Source of the DNA: Gracilaria gracilis
Taxonomy: Eukaryota > Rhodophyta > Florideophyceae > Gracilariales > Gracilariaceae
DNA length: 64,000 bases
Reading direction: 5' to 3'
NCBI GenBank assembly: GCA_030374805.1
Contig: JARGSG010000183.1
Coordinates: 620,001-684,000 of the forward strand
Shown here in pieces: positions 21,309-34,027 of the stretch. The notes under the pieces are model-generated. The model did no database searches, had not been told where the DNA came from, and saw only the letters and a list, made by a program, of their open reading frames with translations. The position numbers were made by a program, and so were the translations under genes. The stretch's first letter is position 1. Every line of letters begins with the position of its first letter.

Positions 21309-21480
21309 GGCGGTCAAAAATGACCGAATTAAAACGAACGAAAAACCGCTGAATTTATCCAAATTTGGAAGTGTTAATTTCCGAAAATATTTCCACCTTT
21401 CCACTTGTGCTAGTTTTTTCCGAAAGAATTATTCCAAATTGTTTCCATCTTTGCTAGTTTGGATGGAAGGGAAACTAGCA
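21300..21480. repeat. Left subterminal TGCTAGTTT repeats
   Basis: Four copies of the 9-mer TGCTAGTTT: direct at 21300-21308, 21408-21416 and 21452-21460, and inverted at 21472-21480. Clustering only at the element's ends suggests transposase binding sites. Confidence 0.8.
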
Positions 21481-21902
21481 TACTTCTTTCGTTTATGGTA
21501 GTTTCGCAGCACAATGTAAGTGTGTTAGTGTCACCTATGTTCATGTATACGGGGGCGAATAGCGAGATAGACACTTAGATAGAAACTTAAATAGCTGTTT
21601 ATTGAATCGGAATAGGAGTATACAAATAGATCGAATACCTTTTCAGTTTTTGGAGATCGGTTCACTAGTCAACACCTTTCACATCAGGCATTTGTATATT
21701 AAATATATGAAACGCCTTCAAATCACGTGCAATCATCGCCACCACTCTGTCCCACTGTCCGTGCGCCATATTACGCTCCCCGCTACGTACCCCCAATCCT
21801 CTCCAACACCCCCCCAACCGTCCCCGCCATGCCCAACTGCTGCTTTGAAGGCTGCTTCTTCTTCGCCCGCACCATCCCCGCCATCTAAAGGCACCAGAGA
21901 AG

Positions 21903-24900
21903 ATGCACCAATCGCCTCCACCCAAACAAGCGTTTTCTCTCCCCAGGCGGAACCCTCCCCCACTTCCCGCCACGCATCAAGCGTCACAAGTCTACCCCCA
22001 CCTCCGTACACCTCCCCCTCCTACAAACAGCCCTTACGATAACGTCCCCATCGCAGACGACGACTCCCACCACCACCAGCAACTCTCCCTCTCCCTCCAC
22101 ACCCAGGACGTCTACTACATCGCCACCACCTCCGTCTGCTCCATCTCCCCCTCCCCTCCCACTCCTCCCCCTTCCTTCCCCCTCCTCAACAACCCCCACC
22201 TCGAACGCATGGTCCTCTACATCTCTTCCATCGCCTCCTCCCTCGGCCTCCGAAAGGCTGACGAACTCATCTCCCTCCTCCAAGACCCCGCCTTCTCCAA
22301 ATCCGCCTTCCACAACGCCGTCTCCTCGGCCACCCAGTGTCTCAAACTTCAAACAGACCTCTTCCAACACCGAGTCAGCAACATCAGCTTCGCTCCCACC
22401 ACCCTCTCCGACAAACAGCAGCTCTTCTCCACCACCATCTTCCGAAAGGACCCCATCCAGGTCCTGTAATAACAACTCGCCCTCGCACACTTCCACAACA
22501 CCTTCTTCCACCCACCTCCCTCACAACCTCTTCCGGATCTCCCGCTTTCGCCCACCCCATGACCTCCACCCTCGGAAAAGAAGCAGTCCCCACCCTCAAA
22601 GCCGCAATCATGCACTCCTCCAACAACTTTTGCATCTGGCACACCCCCGACTCCTCCGGTATCGACTCCTTCATCGGCTTGGTCCAAATCTACTCCGACA
22701 AGTCCTCCACTTCCCTCAAATGCTCTTCCATCACCTCCTACCCCCTTCACATCACCCTTCTCAACTTCTCCGATGCCTTCCGTCGCAAGTTCATCACCGA
22801 ACACCTCACCCTTCTCGGATACTTGCCAACCTCCTTCCTCCCAACCAACCCCTCCCAAAACCACGACTCCATCCCTCAAACCTCCTCTAACAGCCCCCGC
22901 CACACCAAAATGGAACTCATTCAGCTCCCCATCTCCAACCTCTTCGGCCCCCTCCTCTCATCCGGTCTCAACGGCTTCCTCTTCCGTGACGCCCATGGCG
23001 TTTTCCGCCACTGTCACGCAATCATCGCCAGCTACTGCGCCAACATCCCCAAAGAAAAATACATCCTCGCCATCTCCCACGGAACCCGCCCCCAACACCC
23101 TTGTCATAGATGCACCGTCTCCCGCACATACCTCCCGCTACACATACAATCCCCTTCCCCCCGAACTCAGCACCAGACCCTCGCCGTACTCAAATCACAC
23201 TTCACTCTCCTCCAACAATCACAAGACGCTTTCCTTGCTCGTAAGCCCAGAATCTCCCGCAACACAAAGGAAAAAGCCCTTGAAGCCCTCCACTCCCTCT
23301 CCCTCGCAAAGTACTCCTCCCTCTTCGAATCATACCCTCTTCTCAACATCACCCCACTCCTCTCCCTTTACAACATCTTCACCTTCGAACCACTCCACAA
23401 CTTCCACCTCGGCGTCTCCAAGCTCATTAAGCTCGCCGCCATCAAAAGACTCCGCTCAGCAGCACGCTTCACCACCCCCCGTTCCTCCAAGTTCCGTCGC
23501 CCCTTCAACTCCGTCCGCACTTCCATCCTCAAACATTCAAACACCATCCTCTCCGCCATCGAAAAGCACTCCCCCGCAAACGGACTCCACATCGACTTCT
23601 CCACTTCCGACAACGGTCAAACTCTCAACGGTTTCTTCACTACCGACTGCTTGCGTGGTATGCTCGAAGCAAAAGGCTACCGCGCACTCGGCATGGTCTT
23701 CCCCTTCATCGGCGCCTTCTTCGACCGATGCTGTGACGAAGTCGGTTTAGCTCCCATCACTTCCGTCTTCTCCAAGTACTCAGACCTCCTCCTCGCCTCC
23801 ATGCGATTCAACACCTTCACCGAATGGACCGACGCCCGCCTCACCGACCTCGACCACCAAATCCGCTCCTTCAAGCGCACAGCCGTACTCGTCCTCGGCC
23901 CCCACCACACTTCTAGCCTCGGAACGCTCAAATTCCACCTCCTCGACCACATTGTCGAGGACATTCGCCACTTCGGAGGCCTCCACTTCAATGATGCCGG
24001 CATATTCGAGCACGCCCACTCCCTCTTCAAGTCCGACTACTCCAAAACCTCAAAACGCAGTTCCACCGCACATCAAGAAACCATTCGTGCCATCCACCGC
24101 TCCAACGCCGTCAAGGACTGGAATCCCGTTTCCACAAACCCTTCCATCACCTTCTCCTGCCCTGGCCTCGCTTTCCCCTTCCAATCCCGAGAACCCGGTT
24201 TCGTCCGTGATGGCAAACACATCTCCTTTGCTGACCTAATCCTTGCCCACAAATTCATTCGCTGCAATCCTCACCTCCCTCACAAATCTCTTCAAGACCT
24301 CTTCACCCCCGATACCCTATCCATTCTTGCACAATTCGGAAGAGACACCCTCCCATCTTTCATGACCCTCTCCCTCGAAGTCCTACAACTCACTGACAAC
24401 TCCCCCGCCCTCCGTCAGGCTCGACTCACCATAGTCAACTCCGCTTACGTTGTCAGCGGTTACATTCCAACACTCGACAACTACATCACAGAACGAAACG
24501 AGCTCACCCTCCAGGATCCTTCTGTCCCCATCATTCAACGAATTTTTGCCACCCCCTCCTTCGGTCCATCCAAGTCCCCAACGTTCTCCCACGTTCTCGT
24601 CGCCGGCTCCACCTCCCCCCCTCCACATCCACCATCTGGTTCTGCAAGGTCATCTCCTTTCTTCGTTTCGCCCTTCTTTCTTCAACTTCTTCTCCCAAGG
24701 AGTTCGCCTTCGTCCAGTTCATGGAACTCGTCCCACCCAGCGACGACGTCGATTTCACCCTCAACTTCGTTTGCCTCCGATGGGAAACAAACGACGAACA
24801 TAACCACACCATCCACCCAGTTCCCATCTCTACCCACTCCACTTCCTATAACGTTTCCCCTTGGTATGGACTCATCTCCTCTTCCTCCATCCTCGGCTCC

Positions 24901-25063
24901 GTTCATGTTCTCCGCCAGAACTACCCCGCTTTTCCCTCCACTTCTCGTCTACACTGGCGCTTTCACCGATTCTATCTCAATCGGTTCTATCGAGAGCCCA
25001 CCGCCAAGCCCTATTTCCCATCCAAAACGTAGCCTCTATTCCCTGTTAGCTTCAGGTTCATAA
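21903..25063 (+). pseudogene. Plavaka/CACTA-like transposase
   Basis: A large transposase, about 1,000 codons. The longest open frame is 22337-25063 (908 codons), but its first 70 and last 170 codons are low-complexity, and better coding lies in other frames at both ends: 21903-22469 (HLERMVLYISSIASSLGLRK) and about 24721-25032 (DVDFTLNFVCLRWETN, ILGSVHVLRQNYPAF). The gene therefore appears to carry two frame disruptions or unrecognised introns. Core features are YPLHITLLNFSDAFRRKFI, a CHRC motif after SHGTRPQHP, FTFEPLHNFHLGVSKLIK (the D/E-PLH-x6-G motif of CACTA/Plavaka transposases), and LGTLKFHLLDHIVEDIRHFG with an H-x8-Y/F segment behind it. It mobilises the element in the nucleus. Coding DNA is strongly C-rich. 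Confidence 0.7.
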
Positions 25064-25190
25064 AAATTTCCACCCGCTTCCTCTCCATTGGAAGGAGTGA
25101 AGATACGCATGACATGAGAAAGAAGAAGCATCTCTTCTCCGTCCCACAATACCTCCACCCCTTCCCCCCTCATTGCAGCTCACCCATCCT

Positions 25191-27791
25191 TTAGTAGCCC
25201 GCCTCCTCCATACCATCAACCCCTGTCCCTTCCCTGCGTTCCGCCCGGTGTGCCACCAACCGCCCGAAACTCGCGTCCTCCGGTCGACAGGCCGCTATGT
25301 AACAATCAAGAACTGCACCTAGTCTCCGTGTTAGTTTTGCCATAAAATATTCCTCCCTCACAGCTATGTATATCTTCTCCCTCGATGGTACCCACAGCCC
25401 AACTGTCGCAGTTCTCCCAGAGTTTTCCGACACACACCTTGGATCTCCATCCACAAATCCATCGTTCTCAAACTTCTCGGCATGCTCCTCTGGTAGTGAT
25501 TTTCAGGCTATCCCTATTTTTCCTTCAACAGCCCCAGGTAGATAATTCCCATACAAAGTAGAGAACAAAAGCTGTCTTTGCCCTCCACGTCCCACAACCT
25601 CGTTCATAGTTTTCACCACACAGGCAATCCAGGCGTCAAGTCTCGCAAGGTGCATCACTGTCCCATCCACGTACTGCCGTTCACCGTTACTTTGCCTCTC
25701 CACTGCGTATCTCATATACTCCTCCCAAACTGCCACCGCCATCCCATTCTTGATGTACATATCTTCATCATCAACCTCCCATGGTGGCCCAACTGCACGA
25801 GACCCGGAATACGAAAGGTCTTCGAACCGGCTCGTTCTCCACTCACACAACTCATTCCCCTCGCCCTCCTCCCTTCCCATCAGCTTCTCGCGCGCCTCTC
25901 CGATCTGCTGCTTTAGCTCTTCCCATAGTTCAGTCCCCTCAGTAGGTTTGGCACGTTTCGCAATCAAATCATATCCAAGGATGGAGAATAACTTGTAGCG
26001 AGCCGCCCGCTTTCGCACTCCAATCACATCGCTTAACGTCTGCTTCATCTGCTGCCTCAGACACTTGTCCGCACTCACATTATCCACACACTCCTGTTTC
26101 TTTCCCGCTTCTCGTATTGTCTCCCAAGTATCTCCCATTATTTCCGTCTCCACCACATACTTCAACAGCACATCACTTCCTCCCTCCGTTGATGCCGTAT
26201 ACGCCCTCATCTCATATGCCACTTGATACGGGCACCGAGGTACCATCTCCTTCTCCACAACCACAAATATGCTGCCCTTCCTACTTTCTCCCACCATCTC
26301 ACTCCTGTTCTTTTAACTCCTACCAACGTTCTCCGTGTCAAAACCGAGTTCTGACGCCTCCAACTTCGCATAGTGGAGAATCTTATCATATACAGCCCTT
26401 GCAAATCCGTAAAAACATTCTGGCACCTCTATATCGTGCTCTCGACGCCCCTTTACTTCCTTCTCACACCCCCTTCGCTTCCTGCCCTTCACAGCCTCCC
26501 TTAAACTTTCAATCAACACATTTTGCTGCTTCAGCTCCCCCCTCACCCGTTCCAATTCTTTCTGCGTGAGCTTCAAACTCACCATCATGGTACAGTGATC
26601 CTCCTTCATATTTCCCAGCTTTCCTTTCAACGAATTCACCCTCTCAACCAGTGCAGACCTTGGCAACACGCGTAAGTTCTCTTCATCTCCTTCTGCTATT
26701 CCTTTAGTTCCCATTTTTCTTGCTCTGTTCCTCTCTCCACGATCCCCAGAATCGTCGACTCCTGCTTCATGCACATCGCCCTCAATCCGAACGGCATTAT
26801 GCCTCACACGTATTCCTTCAGGCGTTCGTATCGCGTTTTCCACCAAGTTTCCTCCAGTTCTATGCCTGTTTCGGACAACGACATCTTCTCCTTCGAATAC
26901 CCTCCCATCCACTGGTATATTGTCTCTAACATTTTCAATCACTGATCCACCACTGCTACGTCCTACAACTCTCCTGGCCAAATTGTCTCGGAGCCATTAC
27001 ATCCTCTCCACATGGGCGTGGCTCTCCATTCCATCGCCCACACGCCCAATTCGCCTCCCACTGTTCTTTCCGTTTCCATGCTTCCTCATATGCCTCATAC
27101 CCCCCCACTTCCTCTTCTTTCCGCATCGCAGTATGTCGGAGTTCACCAGTTTTTTCTCTGACCACCATTCGATTCCTCCTAACATCAACCACAACCTCCA
27201 TGCCTTCGTTCTCCGCCTCCTGAACGCCTCCTCCTACTTCTCTTTCGCGACCCCTCTCCTCCCGAACACCAACCCCAGCCACTCTCTCTCCCTCCTTCCC
27301 TCGAATAACACGGCTAACTATCCCACTAGTACTTCTTGCTATCGTCCTTCCCTCCCCCCACTTCGACACTCCCTCCCCTTCTCTGTGATATCTCCACACT
27401 CGCCTTCTTCTACAACTTGCGCGGAGTCATCGCCCCTTCGCCGCCCACCTCTATCCTTACCGTCCCGCGCATCATCCCCCTGCCTTCCTCCCATCCCTCC
27501 ACTGCTTTCCCCTCCTCCATTTCCCATCTCATGTGGAAGAGGAGTAGCTTGTGGTACCAAAGCACTTACCGTTCGCTCGGTTCGCTCCGTTTGCTCGGTG
27601 CGCTCGGTTTGCTTCGGTTCGCTCGGTTCGCTCGGTTCGCTCCAAAAGTCGGCCTCGATCACGTCTCCCCGTGTTCTTCCTACCTTTCTCACGTAATCCG
27701 CTGCGAGGAGCGCGTGAACTACGCTCAATTCCGCCCTCGCCATTTTCCACATCGCCGGTTCGAGGCGCATGCGTGGTACTACCGAAGCCAT
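25191..27791 (-). pseudogene. Coiled-coil protein of unknown function, interrupted
   Basis: A minus-strand gene reading from MASVVPRMRLEPAMWKMARA at 27791. It passes through a Ser-Glu-Pro/Thr-Glu-Arg repeat tract, then continues in a different frame (27399-26956) and returns to the first frame (from 26981 on). That last stretch carries a predicted coiled coil (LVERVNSLKGKLGNMKEDHC, TQKELERVRGELKQQNVLIE) and a C-terminal domain with FYGFARAVYDKILHYA and RYKLFSILGYDLIAK. In-frame stops lie at 26313-26315 and 25503-25505, yet coding-like sequence continues in the same frame to 25191. Either the gene is decayed or introns are missed. No homologue is recognised. In CACTA-type elements a second, non-catalytic DNA-binding protein is common, and this could be its equivalent. 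Confidence 0.5.
27569..27644. repeat. Degenerate CGCTCGGTT tandem repeat
   Basis: About eight degenerate 9-10-bp units of TCGCTCGGT(T) within the coiled-coil gene, encoding SEP and TER/TEQ repeats on the minus strand. Confidence 0.8.
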
Positions 27792-28409
27792 CCTCGCGAC
27801 CCCGACCTACCACCTCTGCACGCGTTCGCCCTTTTGACGCGCGCCCGCTTACATCCTCCGCATTCGCATTCGCATTCGCACTTCTCGTTTTACGTTTCCC
27901 CATATGGAATCGGACGACGACGATGCGCCCCGCGGTGCGCTCTAGATGTTATTGCCCCTCGCCGCAAGACGTGTTTGCCGCTCGACGTGATCGCAGGTCC
28001 CCCGTGAAACGCACACCTCCACTCCACGTGTGGTAGAAATATCGCACCGTTTTAGTACTTTTCGGAATCACTTTCCGAAAATTGGCACGGAAATTTCCCT
28101 TCCTGTACAAAACCTCACTGCCAAAAACTGTTACACTTTCACATGATATCACATGTACTCCGTATCTTCTATTATATGTACTTGAACGTCAACCAACTCC
28201 CCCGAATCTTATCCCCATTTTGTTCACGTCACTGGATGATAAAAGTGACGACACCCACTCACTTGGGAGAGTTCTCGTCCTCCCCTGCAGAACACGAGAG
28301 TTAGAGAGAAATCGTAATAAAATGTACACAATTCGATTTTACACATATTACGGTACACCTTTTGGTTCTATAAGTCATAAATCAATTGAGCTCTAGTCGA
28401 CTACTATAG

Positions 28410-30291
28410 GAGTCGAAGACGTACCCCATGTGTACTCCATTCCATAATCTGCAACAACTCTTCTCCCACTTCTACAACCCGAAGTGCCTGGACGGCAAGC
28501 ATTCGGTATTCTCTTAATTGAAGTGGATTTTACCCAGTTCTTGGGGTTCGACTCACCGCCACATTGGCAGTCCGTCGCTGCTTCAAGCCATCCTCCACTG
28601 CATCCCTATCTTTATCCCCTTCCATATATTTTGGGTCGGTAATTGTTCCACCCAACGAAAATGGAGCGGGGACAAAACATACAGAGATTGTAGGTACTTC
28701 TCGTCTCCTTTCCGGGAGTTTCCGGAATACCTCGCATCGCAGGCTAACCTCAATCGCATAAGTTCGAAAACGTGCGGCGGTGGCTCCCAACAACCCTTTC
28801 CCATACTTCTTGTGTACCTCCTTCCTCTTCGTTAAGTCATGGTACACGATAGTTACGTAAACGAAAACTTATCTCTTCGTTCTTCATGAAAACGCGCGTG
28901 GTAAACACTCCCACTCCTGCGTCATGGTGACCAATCGACGGCTTTCCAATGCGACAACCACACATAGTGGCCTGTAGCGCCAACATCGCGTTCCAATCCA
29001 GGAGACCCATCTTCCCTTGCGACGTTTTCGGCCACTCATGCAGCGCTTTGCGCCTGCCGATCATGGCCATGCCCTCCTCCTGCCACATCGATGCCAGGAA
29101 GTCCACAATATACGGTGGGAACTTCTGATACTGTGGGAAGCCGGATGGAGACTTCCATGATCGTGAAGGACGAGCGTTCCACTTGGGAAAAAAGTCCATC
29201 ACGCGATTCACACAGTTTCGGACCTCCTGCGTAATTTGAATGTCTGTCTCATTATCGCGCATGCACATCGCGAACTGAACAATGGCCGCGTGCCTAGCAT
29301 GAGCCAAACAGTCAGGGTCCGGCTCACAACCAGTAAACTTCCGATGACGTTGTTGCTCCATGCATGCAATGGCAGTCGAAAAAGTTCCCGCGAACAAGTC
29401 CACCACTGTATCACCTGGCTGCGAAAATCTGCTGATCAGCTCCTTCAACAACGCGCGAGGTTTTTGTTCCGACCTCACTTTTTGCAACCTGTAGCCCCCA
29501 CCTTCCTTCTTTCTTTTCCATTGAAGAGTCTCCCCATTGGACATGGGCGGTACCTGGTCAATAACACTGTGGTACCCTGGATACCTCGACTGCACGTAGT
29601 TGAAGTTCTCATAGTTCACCATCGCATGCTGCTGTGCATAAGCGAGGCCACTTCGAACACCATGTAACGCATACTGCATGGCAGGGAACAAGGAGCAGGA
29701 CCTGCGTCCCGGGTTTCGCATGGGGTTGCCTTGCGACCGTATAAAATGATTCGGGACCTGGTCCACAAAAAACGATCGCCTCGGAACCCCTTGCTCGTCC
29801 TTTGTTCCAATAAGGGAAAGCACCCTCGTCCACTGGTTCACCTGTTCCAATGCACAGAAGATAACGAAATGACCCCCCGGACGTAGCAGCCTTGATACAA
29901 GCTTTGCCGCCTTCTTCATATGCTCAGCGCTCAGTATATCGTACCAACTGTTCTCCCGGTTCGTATAGGCTCTTATGTTGTATAGTGGGTCCATAAGAAC
30001 CAGTTGAACTTTCCCCAATGGAGAGACTCCGTTGTTTCGCAGAGTCTCGTCCGTTTCCACCACATCCTCGATCCCGCAATTATACATTCGAAAGTATTTC
30101 TCCATCTCCATTTCAAAACGTTGGAATGCCATTTTATCGTCCAACGAGGAAATGGCAGGAGGAGGCTGTAAGTCAGCGTCGGACGACTGTTCACCAAGAT
30201 CTTCATTCTCACTCTCACCCACTACATCCATTCCACTTCCGCCATCTCCATCCCCTCCTTGTTTCCCCTCCGAAGAATTCCCCCTTTCCAA
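28410..30291 (-). pseudogene. N4/N6-type DNA methyltransferase followed by SET-like domain
   Basis: An open frame of 484 codons (30291-28837) holds a beta-class amino-methyltransferase: motif IV first (VLMDPLYNIR, near residues 98-107, a DPPYN variant), then VSRLLRPGGHFVIFC, then the AdoMet-binding motif I (QKPRALLKELIS, PGDTVVDLFAGT near 292-303). It would transfer methyl groups from AdoMet to adenine N6 or cytosine N4 in DNA. DPLYN in place of DPPYN may weaken catalysis. After residue 450 it runs into a SET-like start (HHDAGVGVFTTRVFMKNEEI). The matching SET continuation appears in other frames just downstream (YHDLTKRKEVHKKYG; later ADYGMEYTWG near 28.45-28.41 kb), so the SET part is frame-broken. 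It lies between the coiled-coil gene and the central hairpin array. Confidence 0.7.
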
Positions 30292-31523
30292 CTGCTCATC
30301 GTCATCGTCATGGATTTCGATGGCAGGTCCGGTTTCGATATCGGCGTGAGAGGTATATCAGGGACCCTGAGTGTTTCTTTGATTTCCAAAGGGCTTATTG
30401 TCTCCAAGATGGAGGACATAAGCGAGTTAGAGAAACAATCAAATCTCTGAGCAAACGCTCTTGACGGGTCCCTGTGAAACGTCTTTAGAACGGCCCATCG
30501 CCCAGGTTCTAATATTTTGTACAACTGCTTGTTCACAACAACCTTGTTCAGGTCAGAAATGAACTTCTTAGCAAGCGTTCGGAGGGCCATACCAATGTCC
30601 TCCGGAAGATTCCATGCCCACGGTTGGACCTCGTCTTCCCGAAGAGTTTGTGTGTTGCTCGATAGCAAGCGGTGGTCGTTGTCCTTGTGCAGGAACCCCT
30701 CGGAACGCGTTTCAATGGGTTTAAACTGCATTTCGTCGTACCTGAGCAGTATAAAAGGGAGAACCATGACCTCCGCGCTAGGGAATCCCAGAAATTGGGA
30801 GAAACAATCCCAGGCCTTTGTTACCAGCTGCACACCGAAACCCGCACGCTGTGCTTGGAGATTCTGCGATATTTGCACATTCCCAAAAGGGTTGGAATAT
30901 CCCTTCTCCCCCTTACGCTTCTTATGGCCCCGAAGGCGCTTTTCCATAGATACCTTTTGAATAAAGGAGATAACGAGAACTCTCTGGAAATGTATAGCGA
31001 TGCTCGTACCGAAAGGGGGATTTATCCGGCCCACTCGCCTGAAAGCTATACTCATGGACTTGAAGAATTCTGTTAATGTCACATTCTTCGGTATTCCCTG
31101 AAAGTCTACTCTGGTTTAAGCATTCCAAAAATCCCTCAGACGCCTGTCTCTGTCTCCGTCCACGATGTCAAACAACTTCGTCGACAGATACAGCTGACGG
31201 TACGAACCCTTCCCGCACACAGCCTTGAGCTCATCGTCGCTGTATGACGGGTGAGTGGGTCCGAGAAGGATAGAGAAGTACTTCTTGGCAACGTCTACGA
31301 CAGTGCGATTCTTGATGATATATTGAACGAATTCGTTGTGTCCCACTTTCCTAGGTTCGTCTTTTTCTCGCATCGTCGACGCATAGTGAACACGGATGGT
31401 GAGACACGCGGTGAGAAGCTCATCCCCAGAACAGAACATTTTTCCAACCTTCATGTCGGATGTAGGAGGTGCCGGTGACGGTGACTTACACCTGGATGTG
31501 GTTGCGGCAGCCATTTTAAACAA
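30222..31523 (-). pseudogene. Upstream segment of the methyltransferase gene, or separate gene
   Basis: Two open stretches in the same minus-strand frame (31523-31116, starting MFKMAAATTSRCKSPSPAPP, and 31082-30222) are separated by a single TAA at 31116-31118. The second overlaps the methyltransferase frame near 30.25-30.29 kb in a shifted frame. The protein is helical and basic, with KKRKGEKG and LREDEVQPWAWNLPEDIG segments; no family is recognised. The simplest reading is an N-terminal domain of the methyltransferase protein now split by a stop and a shift; an independent gene is possible. Confidence 0.45.
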
Positions 31524-33160
31524 TAAAGGGGGGCTGTATTATGAATATGGAAGAAGAACGGGAGCGGTCGTGAGAAAACAGATGATTGACGTCGGCAGCG
31601 GACGGCGAGGGCGAACGGACGGAAGCTGACGAGAGACGGCAGCGAACGAGAGATGAGTGCGGATGGTAGACGGGAGCGGACGGCAGACGGCTGCGGAATT
31701 AGCGATGTGAATGAAAAGTTCAGACGCCAAAACGGTACCAGAGCTCTAAAGTAGAAGAGCAGAAGGAAATTAGGCGATGTTAGTGGGGCTTATGCGGTGA
31801 TAAACAGTTATAAGAGAAGGCAGGGATGGGAGGAGGGTGCGGTAATTCCTAGATATGGAAGTATACGCGAAGTTATAACTTACGGCTCTCCTGAAGGCGG
31901 TCCGTAGTGCTTGGCGCTCCATCACGGCTCCGATGAAGTGCCACTCGAGTTCGGTCCGCTTTCCATGCGCCGTGGGAGAAAAAGTAAAAAAAATTAACTT
32001 CCACCTGGACAGCGGCCCCCTCGCGACTGGCGCTTGTTTGTAATGTGACGCTGCGTGTACTTAAGCACCTTCGCTCTCCTGCCAACTGCCTCGGTAAGCA
32101 CAACGCTCTGTAACTCCCCGTTACGGTTTCGGGGGATCTCTTCTTCTACTGTCACAACCAAGTGATCCTCTCGGTTGTGACAGAAGAAAAAACGATCGCC
32201 GGAAACTATAGAAGGGAGGTGCTCTTTCCGTCCTTTTTCTGTTGCACGGACCTAGTGGCACATAAGGTACGTTCGACAATTTTGTTCGTTTTCTGTGAAT
32301 CGTACAAACTGGCGTACTCTTCTATTTTCCATGCTATTGCGTATTCAAGCCAGAGTCGCCGGACACAGTGTATGCCGCTTCTGCATCCTTGCTTTACTGA
32401 GAACATTCGGAAGTGCTTGAGCTGGCCATGATGGTCGAGTACGAGTATTTGAGTTGTTCAACTCATGTAATCGGCTTTGGCTCTGACAGCCAGCTCCATC
32501 ACTGTTGGACTGTGGTTACTTATTAGAACGACTAGATTAGACTGCGTTAGGTCGAACTATCGGAAGTGGTTGAGCTACCGGTGATGGTGGACTACGATTA
32601 TATGAGTTGTTCAACTCAGATAATCGTGTTTTGCCATTACTGATATTTCAATTACTGAAGAAGAATAGTACCCAATATAGTCACTACAAGAATTTCGTGG
32701 CCAGTGATGAGTTCTTCTTCTCCGAAAACCACATAATGCCCGTGGTTGTCGCAAAGGGGATATTCATTATCGGTCACGACCTTGGGCGCTACAGGAAAAT
32801 CTAAATCATATAAAGTTAGAGATGGTAGTCGGTAGAACTACCTTCTTCGACTTGATAGGATGTAAAGTTTCTGATATAGCGCATATTCTGCCGGATCAAT
32901 GTGATGTACTATTTGTTTTGTTTTATACATGACCAACAAGCTGCGAACTACTTCTATTCTAAACTGTTCTCCGTGCTTATACAGAGCAATTTATACTGCT
33001 TCCCAACAAAATCAGCGAACGACAGTCATATGATTTGACACTCTTACGTCCTCCCGTCATTATAAGAAGATGCAGGGCTTTAAATATTCATAAAACAATC
33101 ATAAGTGAAAACCGTCGTCGACAGCGGTTCGAGGTGTATTCCAGCTTCATCGGCCACGGC
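31524..33160. other. Central noncoding region of the giant element
   Basis: Noncoding DNA between divergent gene blocks, so it probably contains both promoters. It holds an inverted repeat around 32143-32187 (TGTCACAACC facing GGTTGTGACA), and two diverged copies of a roughly 60-bp segment near 32418 and 32571 that include the palindrome GAGTTGTTCAACTC. Short frames look accidental. Confidence 0.55.
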
Positions 33161-33715
33161 TTATGGACAGCGGTCCGGGGTGGAGTGGCGCTTAGTCAGT
33201 GCCGTGATGAAGCGCCACTCCACCCCGGACCGCTGTCCGAAAAATTATTTTTTTTCGCGTGGACAGCGGTCCGGGGTGTCGTCCAGCTTCATCAGCCCCG
33301 GCGCGTGGACAGCGGTGCGGGGTGTCGGCCAGCTTCATCAGCCACGGCGCGTGTACAGCGGTCCGTAGGTGTCGTCCAGCTTAATCAGCCACGGCACATG
33401 GACAGCGGTCCGGGGGTGTCGTCCAGCTTCATCAGCCACGGCGCGTGTACAGCGGTCCGGGATGGAGTGGCGCTTCATCAGGGCACTAATGAAGCACCAC
33501 TCCACCCCAGACCGCTGTCTGAAAAAAATTTTTTTTGCCGTGGACAGCCGTCCGGGGTGTCGTCCAACTTCTTCTGCCACACACGTGGACAGCCGTCTGA
33601 GGTTTCGTCCAACTTCATCAGCCACTGCGCATGGACAGCGGCCCGGGGTGGTGTGGTGCATCATCGGGGCACTGATGAAGCGCCCTACCACCCCGGACCG
33701 CTGTCCATGCCGAAA
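33161..33715. repeat. Minisatellite with long hairpins (46-47-bp units)
   Basis: Repeated units of about 46-47 bp built around GGACAGCGGTCCGGGG and GTCCAGCTTCATCAGCCACG, with starts near 33261, 33307, 33353, 33400 and 33447. They are interspersed with three long inverted repeats. The first (33165-33193 against 33210-33238) is a perfect 29-bp stem with a 16-nt loop. The others, about 33448-33520 and 33630-33709, are imperfect versions of the same sequence. AT tracts of the form AAAAATT..TTTTTT follow the first two hairpins. A decayed relative lies near 31905-32020. It sits where the strand composition of the element switches. Confidence 0.85.
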
Positions 33716-34027
33716 ACTTAACGGACGCAATTAACTTTCTTTTTCCTTCGAAACTGGGTGCCTTTATTCTATAGCTACACGTACGTAGTAGTTTTGACGA
33801 TTATGGAACTTTCTAAATAAAGCGATAGTGAATTCTAAAACGTGAAATACGGAACCCCTTGAGTTCAATCCTATATTGAGCGGGCGCAGTGTTCGGTCAG
33901 GAAGTGAAGGCAACGAACGTGATTGATAAGGTTACGTCCACTATACGTTCTCGCGAGCATTCTCGACGGTCGTAATCCGCGTTTCGAATTGTTTGAACCC
34001 TTTGTATCCAAACCCTTTGTATCCAAG

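Noticed and set aside
22349-24030. Long antisense and shifted open frames over the transposase (for example 22773-23750 plus, 22349-22903 minus)
   Set aside because: They are Ser/Pro/Thr- or Gly/Glu-rich shadows produced by the extreme pyrimidine bias of the plus strand.
33161-33715. CRISPR array
   Set aside because: Repeat units are 46-47 bp, imperfect and directly adjoining with no unique spacers, and the context is a eukaryotic transposon.
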